From contig NZ_JACYUD010000002.1 in assembly GCF_014841565.1 (NCBI RefSeq), positions 40,627 to 104,626 on the forward strand: a stretch of 64,000 nucleotides of DNA. Reading direction: 5' to 3'. The translations under genes and the position numbers were made by a program. The notes beneath the pieces are model-generated. The model worked only from the letters and a program-made list of their open reading frames with translations, searched no databases and was not told the origin of the DNA. Below are positions 43,401 through 52,913 of the stretch, piece after piece. The stretch comes from Rhizobium sp. CFBP 8762 (GTDB lineage: Bacteria; Pseudomonadota; Alphaproteobacteria; Rhizobiales; Rhizobiaceae). Positions within the stretch are counted from its first letter, which is position 1, and every line of letters begins with the position of its first letter.

Positions 43401-44147
43401 ATGAAGCCAATCCCCAAATCTCGTCCCACGCGTCAGGACGCAACTGGTGCGGAAAGCGCTGATCCGGCACGTGCACGCGGTTCCGGCACGCAAACCGTCT
43501 ACGCGGCAATTCGTAATGAGATTCTCGCCATGACGTTGCAGCCGGGTAGCGCGCTGGATGAGGTGAAACTGTCGGAACGGTTCGGCATGTCCAGAACCCC
43601 GGTTCGCGAAGCGCTCTTGCGCCTGTCGGCCGATGGTCTGGTCACGACGCTTCCCAATCGTAGCACAATCGTATCGACGATCGATTTCGCCAGCCTGCCG
43701 ACCTACTTCGACGCGCTGACATTGATGTACCGTGTTACGACGCGCGGCGCAGCCGCCCGCCGAAATGACGCCACCATGGCGGATATCCGACTGCATCAGG
43801 CAAGTTTCGCCCGCGCCGTGGACGCCCGCGATGCGTATGCGATGATCGAGGCAAACCGGGATTTTCACGTGGCCATCGCCGAACGTGCGGGCAATACGTA
43901 CTATACCGCTTTTTTTGCGCGCCTGTTGGACGAAGGCCGACGCATTCTGCGGCTGTATTACTCGACATTCGACGATCGCCTGCCCCGGCAATATGTCGAT
44001 GAGCATGAGGAAATGATCTCTGCGATAGAAGCCGGTGATATCGAGAAGGCGGACGCTTTGTCCATGGAGCACGCAGCGCAGATCGTGCGCCAGATACAGG
44101 ACTATGTCGGCCGTGAAACCACAGCACGCCAGATCAAGAATCTGTGA
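43401..44147 (+). CDS. GntR-family regulator with FCD domain
   Basis: 248 residues from ATG 43401. After a disordered N-terminus, the winged helix spans ~30-95 (TVYAAIRNEILAMTLQPGSALDEVKLSERFGMSRTPVREALLRL in parts). The helical FCD effector domain follows, with metal/ligand residues in NRDFHVAIAERAGN and the end ALSMEHAAQI. The M24 peptidase gene begins 14 bases later and is the likely target; the oxidase and dgo genes converge from the other side. Confidence 0.9.
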   Translation: MKPIPKSRPTRQDATGAESADPARARGSGTQTVYAAIRNEILAMTLQPGSALDEVKLSERFGMSRTPVREALLRLSADGLVTTLPNRSTIVSTIDFASLPTYFDALTLMYRVTTRGAAARRNDATMADIRLHQASFARAVDARDAYAMIEANRDFHVAIAERAGNTYYTAFFARLLDEGRRILRLYYSTFDDRLPRQYVDEHEEMISAIEAGDIEKADALSMEHAAQIVRQIQDYVGRETTARQIKNL

Positions 44148-44161
44148 TTGCAGTATAATCG

Positions 44162-45304
44162 ATGACTATGTTCACACCCGCCTCTCCCATTGGTGACGCC
44201 GAACGCCGGTTGCGGCTCGCTCGCCTGCAACAGTGCCTGATCGACAATCGTGTCGGCGGTCTTCTTCTGGGTTCAACCGAAAGCCTGCGCTATTTTACCG
44301 GGTTGGTCTGGCACGCAAGCGAACGTCTCGTTGGCGCGGTGGTGACGCCCGCAAGCTTAACCTACATTGTCCCCGGATTTGAACGAAGCCGTGTCGACAG
44401 TTTGCCCAAGCTCGATGGCGATATTCTGACATGGGAAGAAGACGAAAGCAGCGCAGCGCTGGTTTCGCGTCTGATTGACCCGGCGGCATCACTCGCGCTG
44501 GATGATGCACTTCCTCTCTTCGTCTATCATGCCCTGGTGAGAGTCTTCGGTGCCTCCCGGCTGACCGACGGCGGACGTATGATCCGTGATTTACGGCTGT
44601 GCAAGTCGTTAAACGAGATCGCGCTCATTCAATATGCTATGACGCTGACAATGGAGGTACAACGCCGCGCCCATGCCATTATCCGTCCGGGCATCCGCGC
44701 GTCGGAGGTTGCGCGCTACATCGATGATCAGCACCGGGAACTGGGTGCCGATAATGGATCGACGTTCAGCATCGTCTCGTTTGGCAAGGCGACGTCCCTG
44801 CCCCATGGTGCTGACGGTGACCAGACCTACCGGGCCGGTGATGTTGTTCTGGTTGATACCGGCTGTCGCATCGATGGCTATCATTCCGATCTGACCCGCA
44901 CCTATGCTCTGGATGAGCCAAGCGCGGAGTTTTCACGCATCTGGCACATCGAGCGGGAAGCGCAGCAAGCCGTGTTTGATGCTGCCCAGCTGGGAGCTCC
45001 CTGCGGAACGCTGGACGATGCTGCCCGCGCCGTACTTGTCTCCCATGGCCTTGGCCCCGGCTACGATCTTCCGGGCCTGCCCCATCGCGCCGGTCATGGT
45101 CTCGGACTGGAGATACACGAAGAACCCTACCTGGTTCGCGGTAATGTCACGTCTTTGAAGGCGGGGATGTGTGTGTCCAACGAACCGATGATCGTCATTC
45201 CCGGCCAGTTCGGCGTGCGGCTGGAAGACCATATTTACATGGCTGATGATGGTCCACACTGGTTTACCACACCTGCGAAGGGGCCAACAGAACCCTTCGC
45301 CTGA
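44162..45304 (+). CDS. M24 family metallopeptidase (Xaa-Pro peptidase type)
   Basis: 380 residues. The N-terminal creatinase-like domain covers ~1-150 (GGLLLGSTESLRYFTGLVW). The pita-bread domain carries all five metal ligands: Asp in VLVDTG, Asp in YHSDLTRTY, His in HRAGHGLGLEIHEEP, Glu in VSNEPMI and Glu in GVRLEDH. With the metal site complete it should be an aminopeptidase/prolidase or a related amide hydrolase (such as DoeA ectoine hydrolase) rather than metal-free creatinase. Likely co-transcribed with the GntR regulator. Confidence 0.87.
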   Translation: MTMFTPASPIGDAERRLRLARLQQCLIDNRVGGLLLGSTESLRYFTGLVWHASERLVGAVVTPASLTYIVPGFERSRVDSLPKLDGDILTWEEDESSAALVSRLIDPAASLALDDALPLFVYHALVRVFGASRLTDGGRMIRDLRLCKSLNEIALIQYAMTLTMEVQRRAHAIIRPGIRASEVARYIDDQHRELGADNGSTFSIVSFGKATSLPHGADGDQTYRAGDVVLVDTGCRIDGYHSDLTRTYALDEPSAEFSRIWHIEREAQQAVFDAAQLGAPCGTLDDAARAVLVSHGLGPGYDLPGLPHRAGHGLGLEIHEEPYLVRGNVTSLKAGMCVSNEPMIVIPGQFGVRLEDHIYMADDGPHWFTTPAKGPTEPFA

Positions 45305-45314
45305 CCAATGACCG

Positions 45315-46460
45315 TCAGCGGACAGAAAAATGGAGCAGTTTCTGAAACGAAAATGCTTTGATTGGCAACGCAGTCTCGCCATTCAATGCGAGATCCGCCA
45401 ATATTTCACCAATGACGCTGGTGAACTTGAAACCGTGTCCCGAACACGGCGAAGCGACAACAATGCGAGGGTCGCTGGGCAGCAGATCAATGAGAAAATC
45501 CTCGCTCGGCAACATGGTGTAGCGGCACGTGATGGCACGGACCCGAAGCCCCGCCGCCGCAGGCAGTCGGCGGGAAATGAAATCATCCAAGAGTGCTACA
45601 TCGGCGTCGTTGACGGGTGGGTTGGGACGGTCGGGATCAATTGTCTCGCGGAAATGCGCGTGTTGCCCAACCTTTATGCCATCGACACCGATCATTGGGA
45701 AACCGAAGAAACTCTCCACGCCTTCGTCTCGCAGGAAAGCAGGCATTCGTTGCGGCGTCGTAACAAATCCGTCCTTGGGCTGGTACCACGCCACCACCTG
45801 GCGGATCGGAACCGCATGGTCCCGCAAGGTCGGCACCAGTTCGGAAATCCACGAGCCGGTCGCAACAATGACTTTCGACGCCCGGTAACGGTCTGTGGCT
45901 GAAACGATGGTAACGCCGGTTTCGTCCGTTTCGATCCTCAAAACCTTTTCACCGAAATGAAAGACAGCTCCGTCGCTCGCCGCAAGTCGAATATAGCCCA
46001 TGATGGCGGCTTCCGGGCGCAAATAGCCGCCTTGCGGGTCCAGAACGGCAACCTCATCATCGTCCAGCGCAAAGGCCGGAAAGCGATTGCGCATTTCGTC
46101 TGAGTCCAGAACCTGATGCGCGAGGCCGTAGAGCGCGCAGGAGGATTTCGTTCCACTCACGATCTTGCCATCCGGCTTGCCGATCTGCAGCACGCCGGTC
46201 AGCGTTAGCACGGTTTCCCGTAGCCTGTTTTCCAGTGCCCACCAGTTTTCGTAGGCGCGCTTCAGCAGCGGCACATAGGACGGGTCTTCGAAATAACCAA
46301 GGCGGATCAACCGGCTGTCGCCGTGAGACGAACTCAGCACATGCGCGGGAAAGCTCGCGTCAAAACCGATGACCTTGGCACCCCGCGCCGCAAGATGCGA
46401 AGCAGCAGCGCTACCCATGGCACCAAGACCGATGACGGCCACATCAAACTGATCGGACAT
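45315..46460 (-). CDS. FAD-dependent amine oxidase, monomeric sarcosine oxidase / MTOX family
   Basis: 381 residues. The N-terminal Rossmann motif is VAVIGLGAMGSAAASHLAARG; SSSHGDSRLIRLGY binds FAD, and near the end CSGHGFKF carries the cysteine that covalently holds FAD in this family. Substrates of relatives include sarcosine, N-methyltryptophan, pipecolate and fructosyl amino acids. It produces H2O2. It is the last gene of a run with dgoK and dgoA (26 bases after dgoA) and meets the M24 gene tail to tail. Confidence 0.87.
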   Translation of the reverse strand: MSDQFDVAVIGLGAMGSAAASHLAARGAKVIGFDASFPAHVLSSSHGDSRLIRLGYFEDPSYVPLLKRAYENWWALENRLRETVLTLTGVLQIGKPDGKIVSGTKSSCALYGLAHQVLDSDEMRNRFPAFALDDDEVAVLDPQGGYLRPEAAIMGYIRLAASDGAVFHFGEKVLRIETDETGVTIVSATDRYRASKVIVATGSWISELVPTLRDHAVPIRQVVAWYQPKDGFVTTPQRMPAFLRDEGVESFFGFPMIGVDGIKVGQHAHFRETIDPDRPNPPVNDADVALLDDFISRRLPAAAGLRVRAITCRYTMLPSEDFLIDLLPSDPRIVVASPCSGHGFKFTSVIGEILADLALNGETALPIKAFSFQKLLHFSVR

Positions 46461-46486
46461 ATGTCTTACCCTGTATTGCTGACAGC

Positions 46487-47128
46487 TTATTCGTGTGCAA
46501 AAGCGGCATCATAAGCCTGAATGGCAGCTTTAGCGCGGGTCCGTACGGTTTCCACGCCATCTCCCGGTTTATAGAGGCTTGAACCCAGTCCGAATGTGCG
46601 AATGCCAATTTTGGCATAGTCTGCAAAGGATATGTCCGATACGCCGCCCACCGCACCGATGATTGCGTCTTTCGGCAGAATTGGCTTGATCGCGGAAATG
46701 CCCGCAACACCCAGCGCACCCGCTGGAAAAAATTTCAGCGCCGACGCGCCACTTTTCAGCGCCAGCAGGGCCTCGCTCGGCGTGAAGACGCCTGGCATGG
46801 ACACCAGCCCCCGCTCGGTCGTGCGGGCAATCACCTCCGGATCGACATTGGGGCTGACCATCAACTTGCCGCCCACATCGGCCACGCGGTCCACATCTTC
46901 AACGCTCAACATCGTCCCGCCGCCAATAAGGCAGCTCGCGCCAAAGGTTTTGGCAATTTTCTCAATCGATGAGATCGGATCGGGAGAGTTGAGCGGCACT
47001 TCGATGGCCTCGAACCCTTCCTCGATCAACGCGCCGACGATACCCTCCACCTCGTCCGGGCGCACACCGCGCAGAATGGCAACTAGGCTGCGGCGCAAAA
47101 TCGGCCAGGCAATACGGTTGGTCATCAT
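46487..47128 (-). CDS. dgoA: 2-dehydro-3-deoxy-6-phosphogalactonate aldolase
   Basis: 213 residues of the KDPG/KDPGal class I aldolase family. Schiff-base Lys132 lies in ALKFFPAG; other marks are VAILRGVRPDEVEGI, EVPLNSPDP and LIGGGTML. The VAILRG and EVPLNSPD pattern favours the galactonate aldolase DgoA over Eda. It cleaves KDPGal to pyruvate and glyceraldehyde 3-phosphate. Partner dgoK lies 38 bases upstream. A second ATG one codon in is equally good. Confidence 0.9.
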   Translation of the reverse strand: MMTNRIAWPILRRSLVAILRGVRPDEVEGIVGALIEEGFEAIEVPLNSPDPISSIEKIAKTFGASCLIGGGTMLSVEDVDRVADVGGKLMVSPNVDPEVIARTTERGLVSMPGVFTPSEALLALKSGASALKFFPAGALGVAGISAIKPILPKDAIIGAVGGVSDISFADYAKIGIRTFGLGSSLYKPGDGVETVRTRAKAAIQAYDAAFAHE

Positions 47129-47166
47129 GTTTCCTCGTTAGACAGTCATGGTCCTGTCAGCGTGTT

Positions 47167-48105
47167 TCAGCCCCAGAGCTTCAGCGCTGCTTCAAAAAGT
47201 CCGGTTCTCACACATTCGTCAGCATCCACCGTGGCTATGCTAAAACCGGCACGCACGAGAGCGCTCTCATAGAGTGCCGTCAGCGAGCCGGAGGCAACCA
47301 ATGTAACGCCCTGCCCTGTACCGTAGCGCTGCTTGATGGCAGAAATTTCTGCGCCAATCAAAAGGCCGGAGAGATGCGCAGCGCCGTCGCTCTTGTCCTC
47401 AAACCCGAGAAGTTGCGCAGCGCGGACAGAAAACAACTGACCGAATGCCATGCCGGGGTTTCCCAGGGCGGCATCCACCGCCCGCACAAAGGCGGGGTGC
47501 TCGCCATCCGGGCGCGCGTCATCAACTGCGTGAGACAAGATAGAATGTTTGGAAATGACCGCGAACAGTTCACCGGTCATGAATGTGGCAAACCCTCTGA
47601 CCTCTCCGGTTTCCAGCAGTACCCATTTGCTATGGGTGCCGGGCATGCAGACAAGTCCGGTTTGCATGCGGCGCGACACGCCCAGCAGCTGTGTTTCCTC
47701 TCCGCGCATGACATCGGGCGCGTCCACATCGCGCTGCGCAAGCCCCGGCAGGATGCGAACGTCGCCCAGGGCGGAGGATACCGAGACGGCATGGTCGGAC
47801 AGCTCACCCAATGCCGTGGGCGTTGCCAGATAGCTGGCTTCCTTCCATCCCTGCTTCGCACCTGCCATCCCGCAGATCAGCACAGGCAGTTTCGCAGGTG
47901 CTGCCAACGCCTGCAAATGGGCACTTAGAACAGGCTCGAATCCCGTTTGAGAACAGTGCATCATGCCTTCATGGCTGCGGCGTTCACCAATTACCTGCCC
48001 GTCGCGCGCAACCAGCCAAAGGCGGAAACTGCTCGTTCCCCAATCCACGATGGCGCAAAAAGCATCGCCTGCTACAGGCGGGGACGCGGGCTGCTGCGCG
48101 GTCAT
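47167..48105 (-). CDS. dgoK: 2-dehydro-3-deoxygalactonokinase
   Basis: 312 residues from ATG 48105, chosen for GAGAGG seven bases upstream; the frame extends to 48153 without a site. The DgoK pattern is clear: FCAIVDWGTSSFRLWL (phosphate 1 motif), VLICGMAGAKQGWKEASYL, GEETQLLG, VCMPGTHSKWVLLETG and the end TVDADECVRTGLFEA. It phosphorylates KDGal for DgoA. The upstream dehydratase and any galactonate transporter are not in this cluster. Divergent from the aldehyde dehydrogenase gene across 239 bp. Confidence 0.92.
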   Translation of the reverse strand: MTAQQPASPPVAGDAFCAIVDWGTSSFRLWLVARDGQVIGERRSHEGMMHCSQTGFEPVLSAHLQALAAPAKLPVLICGMAGAKQGWKEASYLATPTALGELSDHAVSVSSALGDVRILPGLAQRDVDAPDVMRGEETQLLGVSRRMQTGLVCMPGTHSKWVLLETGEVRGFATFMTGELFAVISKHSILSHAVDDARPDGEHPAFVRAVDAALGNPGMAFGQLFSVRAAQLLGFEDKSDGAAHLSGLLIGAEISAIKQRYGTGQGVTLVASGSLTALYESALVRAGFSIATVDADECVRTGLFEAALKLWG

Positions 48106-48344
48106 GACGGTTCCTCTCCCAAAATATGCACGACCAGTGCCCTTGGCCCGCAAGCTGAAACCCGGATACTGCCATTGCCAAAAGGGGTCAATGCCACGAG
48201 GTCGGCTGATCGCGTGTTACAGCACAAAAGTATGACTTTTGTCTGAAAAAATGTCGTTGGTGTATAGCCTGTGGCGATGACTGCTGTATAACCCGTTCCA
48301 ACACAGGCAGGCGGCACGGTCGCTGACGTTGGAGGACACGACAT

Positions 48345-49868
48345 ATGACATTGACAGGCGAAATTCTCATTGGCGGCAAGGCCCTGCGCGGCCAGAACGG
48401 TGAAATACTCGGCGTGGATGCGGCATCCGGCAACAAGCTTCCGGTCTCATTCGGCGGCGCAACCAGCCAGGATCTGGAACAGGCTGCTGCGCTGGCTTGG
48501 GATGCATTTCCGATTTACCGTGAAACATCACTGGAAGACCGCGCTGCGTTTCTGGAGACCATTGCGCAGAATATTCTGGACATTGGCGACACGCTGGTGG
48601 AACGCGCCATGGCTGAAACCGGCCTGCCTAAGGGTCGCATCGAGGGTGAGCGCGGGCGCACCGTTGGCCAGCTTCGGCTTTTTGCAACGGAAGTCCGGTC
48701 CGGCAAGTTTCAGGAACTGCGTTTCGATGCTGCCGACCCGGAGCGTAAGCCCGCGGCAAAGCCGGATCTGCGCCTTCGCAACATTGCTATCGGCCCCGTT
48801 GCGGTGTTTGGCGCTTCCAACTTTCCGCTCGCCTTTTCGGTCGCCGGTGGTGATACGGCCTCGGCGTTGGCCGCTGGCTGCCCCGTCATCGTCAAGGCGC
48901 ACTCGGCTCACCCCGGCACATCGGAACTGGTCGGCCGTGCCGTTCAGAAAGCCGTTGCCGATTGTGGCCTGCCTGTAGGCACCTTCGCTCTGCTGTTTGA
49001 TTCCGGTCGTGAAATCGGTCAGGGTCTGGTGGCCGATCACCGCATCCGCGCCGTTGGCTTTACCGGTTCGCGTGTCGGCGGAACTGCTTTGATGAAGATC
49101 GCGTCCGAGCGCAAGCAGCCTATCCCTGTCTACGCCGAGATGAGCTCCATCAATCCGGTCATCCTGTTTCCAAACGCGCTCAAAAATCGCGGCGCAGCGA
49201 TCGGCACGGCATTCGCGGCCTCGCTGACGCTGGGTGCAGGACAGTTCTGCACCAATCCGGGCCTTATTCTGGCCGTTGAGGGTGAAGGGCTGGATGCGTT
49301 CATCAGCGCGGCAAGCGAGGCTTTGAGCAAAGCCCCGGCTCAGACCATGCTGACTGGCGGCATTTGCAAGGCCTATACCTCCGGCGTCGAAAAGCTCGGT
49401 AGCCATGGCAAGGTCAAGAAATTGGCCGAGGGTGTAGCTGGCGAAGCAACGCAGGGCCGTGCGGCATTTTTCGAGACGACGGGTGCCGATTTTATTGCGC
49501 ATCACGAGTTGCAGGATGAAGTCTTTGGCGCTGCCGGTCTTCTTGTTCGCTGCAAGGATACGGCTGAACTTCAGGCCGTTCTGGATGCGCTGGAGGGGCA
49601 GCTCACCGTTGCGCTTCATGTCGATGAGGCAGACAACGCGCAAGCAAAGACGTTGTTGCCAACGCTGGAACTGCTGGCAGGCCGTATTCTCGTCAACGGT
49701 TTTGGAACCGGTGTGGAAGTGTCACCAGCCATGGTACACGGCGGTCCTTACCCGTCAACGTCCGACGGCCGCTCGACCTCGGTCGGCACTTTGGCAATCT
49801 ATCGCTTCCTGCGCCCGGTTTGCTATCAGGACTTGCCCGCAGCCCTGCTGCCAGCCGCCCTGGCCTAA
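48345..49868 (+). CDS. Aldehyde dehydrogenase, alpha-ketoglutaric semialdehyde dehydrogenase type
   Basis: 507 residues. Catalytic Cys302 is in [10 protein letters not shown] and the general-base Glu in [12 protein letters not shown]. The segments [38 protein letters not shown] (in parts) and [17 protein letters not shown] define the subgroup of 2,5-dioxovalerate dehydrogenases (types II/III). It would oxidise alpha-ketoglutaric semialdehyde to 2-oxoglutarate, the last step for pentose, hexarate or hydroxyproline breakdown. No dehydratase for these routes is adjacent, so the route served is uncertain. Confidence 0.85.
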   Translation: MTLTGEILIGGKALRGQNGEILGVDAASGNKLPVSFGGATSQDLEQAAALAWDAFPIYRETSLEDRAAFLETIAQNILDIGDTLVERAMAETGLPKGRIEGERGRTVGQLRLFATEVRSGKFQELRFDAADPERKPAAKPDLRLRNIAIGPVAVFGASNFPLAFSVAGGDTASALAAGCPVIVKAHSAHPGTSELVGRAVQKAVADCGLPVGTFALLFDSGREIGQGLVADHRIRAVGFTGSRVGGTALMKIASERKQPIPVYAEMSSINPVILFPNALKNRGAAIGTAFAASLTLGAGQFCTNPGLILAVEGEGLDAFISAASEALSKAPAQTMLTGGICKAYTSGVEKLGSHGKVKKLAEGVAGEATQGRAAFFETTGADFIAHHELQDEVFGAAGLLVRCKDTAELQAVLDALEGQLTVALHVDEADNAQAKTLLPTLELLAGRILVNGFGTGVEVSPAMVHGGPYPSTSDGRSTSVGTLAIYRFLRPVCYQDLPAALLPAALA

Positions 49869-49880
49869 AGGCAAAGAGAA

Positions 49881-49905
49881 GCGGGAGAGGCAGGCCCTCT
49901 CCCGC
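49881..49905. terminator. Hairpin between convergent dehydrogenase and DUF922 genes
   Basis: A perfect 10-bp stem GCGGGAGAGG/CCTCTCCCGC with a five-base loop, 12 bases after one stop and 11 before the other. No T run follows, so termination would be weak or Rho-assisted. Confidence 0.6.
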
Positions 49906-49916
49906 ACTCAACGCAA

Positions 49917-50519
49917 TCAAGGTTCACGATCTCCGTTGACCAGATCAAGAATAAGCTGATGCACGCGCCCGCCATTGCTCAATTCCTGACCATCGAACTC
50001 CCGGCTCTTGCGGCGCTGCTCCTGCGATAGCGCGCCCAGACGAGTGGTCATCTCCGTCTTGATCTTCATGCAGTTCGGGTCATCCGGTACGGAAAGCCCC
50101 AATGTGGCGGCCTCTATCTTGCGCACCAAGTCGCGGATCATATCACCATGCACATGTTCATGCGCGGTTACGCCGGAGATGAACACCGCCCAGCGCTCTG
50201 GCATTGTGCCCGCCAGTTTGGCCGAGGGCTTCGGCAGCTGGTAGGTTATCAGCAATTTTGGCCGCGCGGTCACCAGCGTACAGGCATCGCCTTGCCGCTC
50301 GTAGCGCCGGGTCCAGGTCAGCTTGAAACTGGTGGCTGCAATGGCCCGCGTGGGTCCAAGCTTCGGTCCGCGTTCACCAATGGAGGCATAGAGTTCCGCT
50401 CCGGTCGTGCCGGTGATCGGATAAGACTTGATGACTTCCTCTGCGGTCCAAGCCTGCGCACTTCCGACCAAAAAAAGCAGGCAGGCGACGACGACACTTG
50501 CACTTCGTACTATGGTCAT
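49917..50519 (-). CDS. DUF922 family secreted putative zinc protease
   Basis: 200 residues. Signal peptide at 1-23 (VVVACLLFLVGSAQA before WTAEE). The HExxH motif is present as His120-Glu-His-Val-His124 (VTAHEHVHGDM), and the family begins with a SYPITGTTGAELYASIGERGP-like segment. The protein should be periplasmic with a protease-like zinc site; activity is not demonstrated for the family as far as I know. Convergent with the aldehyde dehydrogenase gene; divergent from the sugar transporter operon. Confidence 0.85.
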   Translation of the reverse strand: MTIVRSASVVVACLLFLVGSAQAWTAEEVIKSYPITGTTGAELYASIGERGPKLGPTRAIAATSFKLTWTRRYERQGDACTLVTARPKLLITYQLPKPSAKLAGTMPERWAVFISGVTAHEHVHGDMIRDLVRKIEAATLGLSVPDDPNCMKIKTEMTTRLGALSQEQRRKSREFDGQELSNGGRVHQLILDLVNGDREP

Positions 50520-50597
50520 CAGGCATCAGCTCCACTGTGATGGAGCGATGTAGCGTGGTTTTGAACATATGAAAACCACCAATATCATCACAGGGGT

Positions 50598-50640
50598 TGC
50601 AACGTTTCAGAAATTAGACTTTACTACCTGTAACGTTTCA
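50598..50640 (+). promoter_or_regulatory. Two LacI-type operators around a putative promoter
   Basis: TGCAACGTTTCA (50598-50609) and TGTAACGTTTCA (50629-50640) are near-palindromes around the AACGTT core, as bound by LacI/GalR proteins. Centres are 31 bp apart, three helical turns. TTGCAA (50597-50602) and TTTACT (50620-50625) form a weak -35/-10 pair with a 17-base spacer, so the first operator covers -35 and the second lies past the start point. No lacI-type gene is in the window. Confidence 0.7.
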
Positions 50641-50657
50641 GATCTGGGAGGAATCGA

Positions 50658-51899
50658 ATGCGTTATGCCCTGAAAGCCGTTTTAACCGGCTCCACTTTCC
50701 TGTGCTTTTCAGCAATTTCACACGCGGCAAACCTTGAGGTTACCCATTGGTGGACCTCCGGGGGCGAGGCCGCCGCTGTCAAGGTCCTGGCGGACCAGTT
50801 TAACAAAAGCGGCACGGATACATGGGTTGACGCCGCTATTGCCGGAAGCGGCAACGGCGCGCGACCCGTTATCGTCAGCCGTATTCTCGGTGGCAATCCC
50901 ATGGGCGCTACACAGCTTAACCATGGACGGCAGGCCGAAGAACTGGTGCAGGCGGGCCTGATGACGGACCTGACCGAATTGGCCGAAAAAGAAGGCTGGG
51001 CGACATTTGTTCGCCCTGCCAGCCTGCTGGAATCCTGCACATTCGAAGGCAAAATCTACTGTGTTCCGCTCAATATTCACTCATGGCAGTGGATGTGGAC
51101 CAATCCACAGGCCTTTCGCGATGCGGGCGTCGAGCCACCGAAAAATCTTGAAGAGTTCATAGCCGCTGCCCCAAAACTGAAAGAAAAAGGTACCGTGCCG
51201 TTGGCAACCGGCGATACGTGGCAGGTCAGCGCAATCCATACGGTTCTGACTGCCGCCGTGGGTGGCAAGGACCTCTACCTGAAGGTCAACAAGGACCACG
51301 ATGCAGAGGCAGCACGCGGTCCCGAAATGCGCAAAGTTTGGGAAGCCTTCGCGGCCCTCAGGGCCGATGCTGATCCCGGTTATGTCGGGCGATCCTGGAA
51401 CGAAGCCACCGCCATGGTCATGACCGGTAAAGCCGGAGGGCAGATCATGGGAGACTGGGCGCAAGGCGAGTTCAGTCTGGCCGGAAAAGTTGCCGGACAG
51501 GATTACGACTGCCTGCCCGGCCTCGGCGACAAGCCGCTGCTCGAAGCCGGTGGCGACGCCATCTATTTCCCCAAAAACAAGGACCCGGAAGTGACCAAGG
51601 CACAAATGCGGCTTGCCAGTATTATATTGTCCAAGGAAGCGCAGGTCGCCTTTAATCTTGCCAAGGGATCTGTTCCCGTGCGCGGCGATGTGGATATGAA
51701 CGCCGCTAATGCGTGCATGAAAAAGGGCATCGCGATTCTCGAAAACCCCGACAATATCATCCCGTCCGGTGACATGCTCCGCGCACCCGATACGCAAGGG
51801 CAGATGGAGGGGCTGGCCGCAGAATTCTTCGCCGATCCCAATATGACCATCGAGGATGCGCAGGAGCGATACGCACAAATCGTCGAACAGGCTCAATAA
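50658..51899 (+). CDS. CUT1 sugar ABC transporter, periplasmic substrate-binding protein
   Basis: 413 residues after GGGAGGAAT. Signal peptide at residues 1-23 (STFLCFSAISHAA). The mature protein starts LEVTHWWTSGGEAAAVKVLADQFNK, typical of glucose/mannose-binding family 1 proteins; NIHSWQWMWTN and MGDWAQGEF supply aromatic sugar-stacking residues. It should bind a mono- or disaccharide and deliver it to the two permeases. First gene of a six-gene run, under LacI-type operators. Confidence 0.92.
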   Translation: MRYALKAVLTGSTFLCFSAISHAANLEVTHWWTSGGEAAAVKVLADQFNKSGTDTWVDAAIAGSGNGARPVIVSRILGGNPMGATQLNHGRQAEELVQAGLMTDLTELAEKEGWATFVRPASLLESCTFEGKIYCVPLNIHSWQWMWTNPQAFRDAGVEPPKNLEEFIAAAPKLKEKGTVPLATGDTWQVSAIHTVLTAAVGGKDLYLKVNKDHDAEAARGPEMRKVWEAFAALRADADPGYVGRSWNEATAMVMTGKAGGQIMGDWAQGEFSLAGKVAGQDYDCLPGLGDKPLLEAGGDAIYFPKNKDPEVTKAQMRLASIILSKEAQVAFNLAKGSVPVRGDVDMNAANACMKKGIAILENPDNIIPSGDMLRAPDTQGQMEGLAAEFFADPNMTIEDAQERYAQIVEQAQ

Positions 51900-51978
51900 G
51901 CTATCCCGCAACGGTTGAGTAAAGGCCGGATGTGTCCGGCCTAGCCCCGCATATAGCGTTGGGAAGGAGGAGGATGTT

Positions 51979-52911
51979 GTGAGCCAGACAGATACCCTAC
52001 CGGTACAGCCGAGTGCCCGTCCTGCATCGCGAAAACCGATGATGCTGTTCAAAAACCTGAATGCCAAGATTGCAGCACTGCCGCTGATCCTGACGGTTCT
52101 AATTGTCTTCGTGGGCTGTACAGGCTGGACGGTGGTGTATTCCTTCACCTCGTCCAAATCCCTGCCCGTGATCAACTTCGTGGGCTTCGACCAATACGTG
52201 CGGCTGTTTCGCTCATCGCGATGGCTGGTTTCGGTCAAGAATATCGCCATTTACGGCGTTCTGTCGCTGACCTTTTCCATTGTCGTCGGTTTTCTTCTGG
52301 CCGTGCTGATGGACCAGAAAATCCGGTTCGAAAACACCTTTCGCACCATCTTTCTCTACCCCTTCGCCCTGTCCTTCATCGTGACCGGCCTTGTCTGGCA
52401 GTGGATGTTCAATCCGTCGCTCGGCATTGAGAAGATCGTGCGCGATATCGGCTTTGAGAGTTTCAGCCTGCAACTGCTCTCTAATCGTGATTTCGTCATC
52501 TACGCGATTGTCATTGCCGGTTTGTGGCAAGGCACCGGTCTGGTCATGGCACTGATGCTGGCAGGTCTGCGCGGCATTGATGAAGACATATGGAAAGCCG
52601 CGCGGGTAGACGGCATTCCCACCTGGAAGACGTATGTTTTCATCATCATTCCCATGATGCGGCCCGTCTTTGTTACCACCCTTGTTCTCATCGCTGCCGG
52701 TATTGTCAAACTCTATGATCTGGTGGTGGCGATGACCATGGGCGGGCCTGGCATCGCGTCCGAAGTCCCAGCCAAATATGTCTACGACTTCATGTTCGGC
52801 TGGGCCAATCTGGGTCAGGGGCTGGCCGCGTCTACAGTCATGCTCACCACCGTTCTCATCATCCTCGTGCCGTGGGCGCTGATGGAATTCAACGGCAGAA
52901 AGGGGCGGTAA
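51979..52911 (+). CDS. CUT1 sugar ABC transporter permease (MalF/UgpA type)
   Basis: 310 residues from GTG 51979; the strong site GGAAGGAGGAGG precedes it, and the nearby ATG 51974 runs straight into a stop. Six helices are seen. The EAA loop is visible as DEDIWKAARVDGIPTWKTYVFIIIPMM in parts. It pairs with the following permease to form the membrane channel. An 79-base gap separates it from the binding protein. Confidence 0.92.
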   Translation: MSQTDTLPVQPSARPASRKPMMLFKNLNAKIAALPLILTVLIVFVGCTGWTVVYSFTSSKSLPVINFVGFDQYVRLFRSSRWLVSVKNIAIYGVLSLTFSIVVGFLLAVLMDQKIRFENTFRTIFLYPFALSFIVTGLVWQWMFNPSLGIEKIVRDIGFESFSLQLLSNRDFVIYAIVIAGLWQGTGLVMALMLAGLRGIDEDIWKAARVDGIPTWKTYVFIIIPMMRPVFVTTLVLIAAGIVKLYDLVVAMTMGGPGIASEVPAKYVYDFMFGWANLGQGLAASTVMLTTVLIILVPWALMEFNGRKGR

Positions 52912-52913
52912 TC

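Noticed and set aside
44162..45304. M24 protein as creatinase paired with sarcosine oxidase
   Set aside because: All five metal ligands of metallopeptidases are present, whereas creatinase lacks a metal site.
51961..51974. GGAGGAGG near the first permease as another cuckoo element
   Set aside because: It is sense-strand, correctly spaced as a ribosome-binding site and has no surrounding stem; the same holds for the site at 62098-62106.
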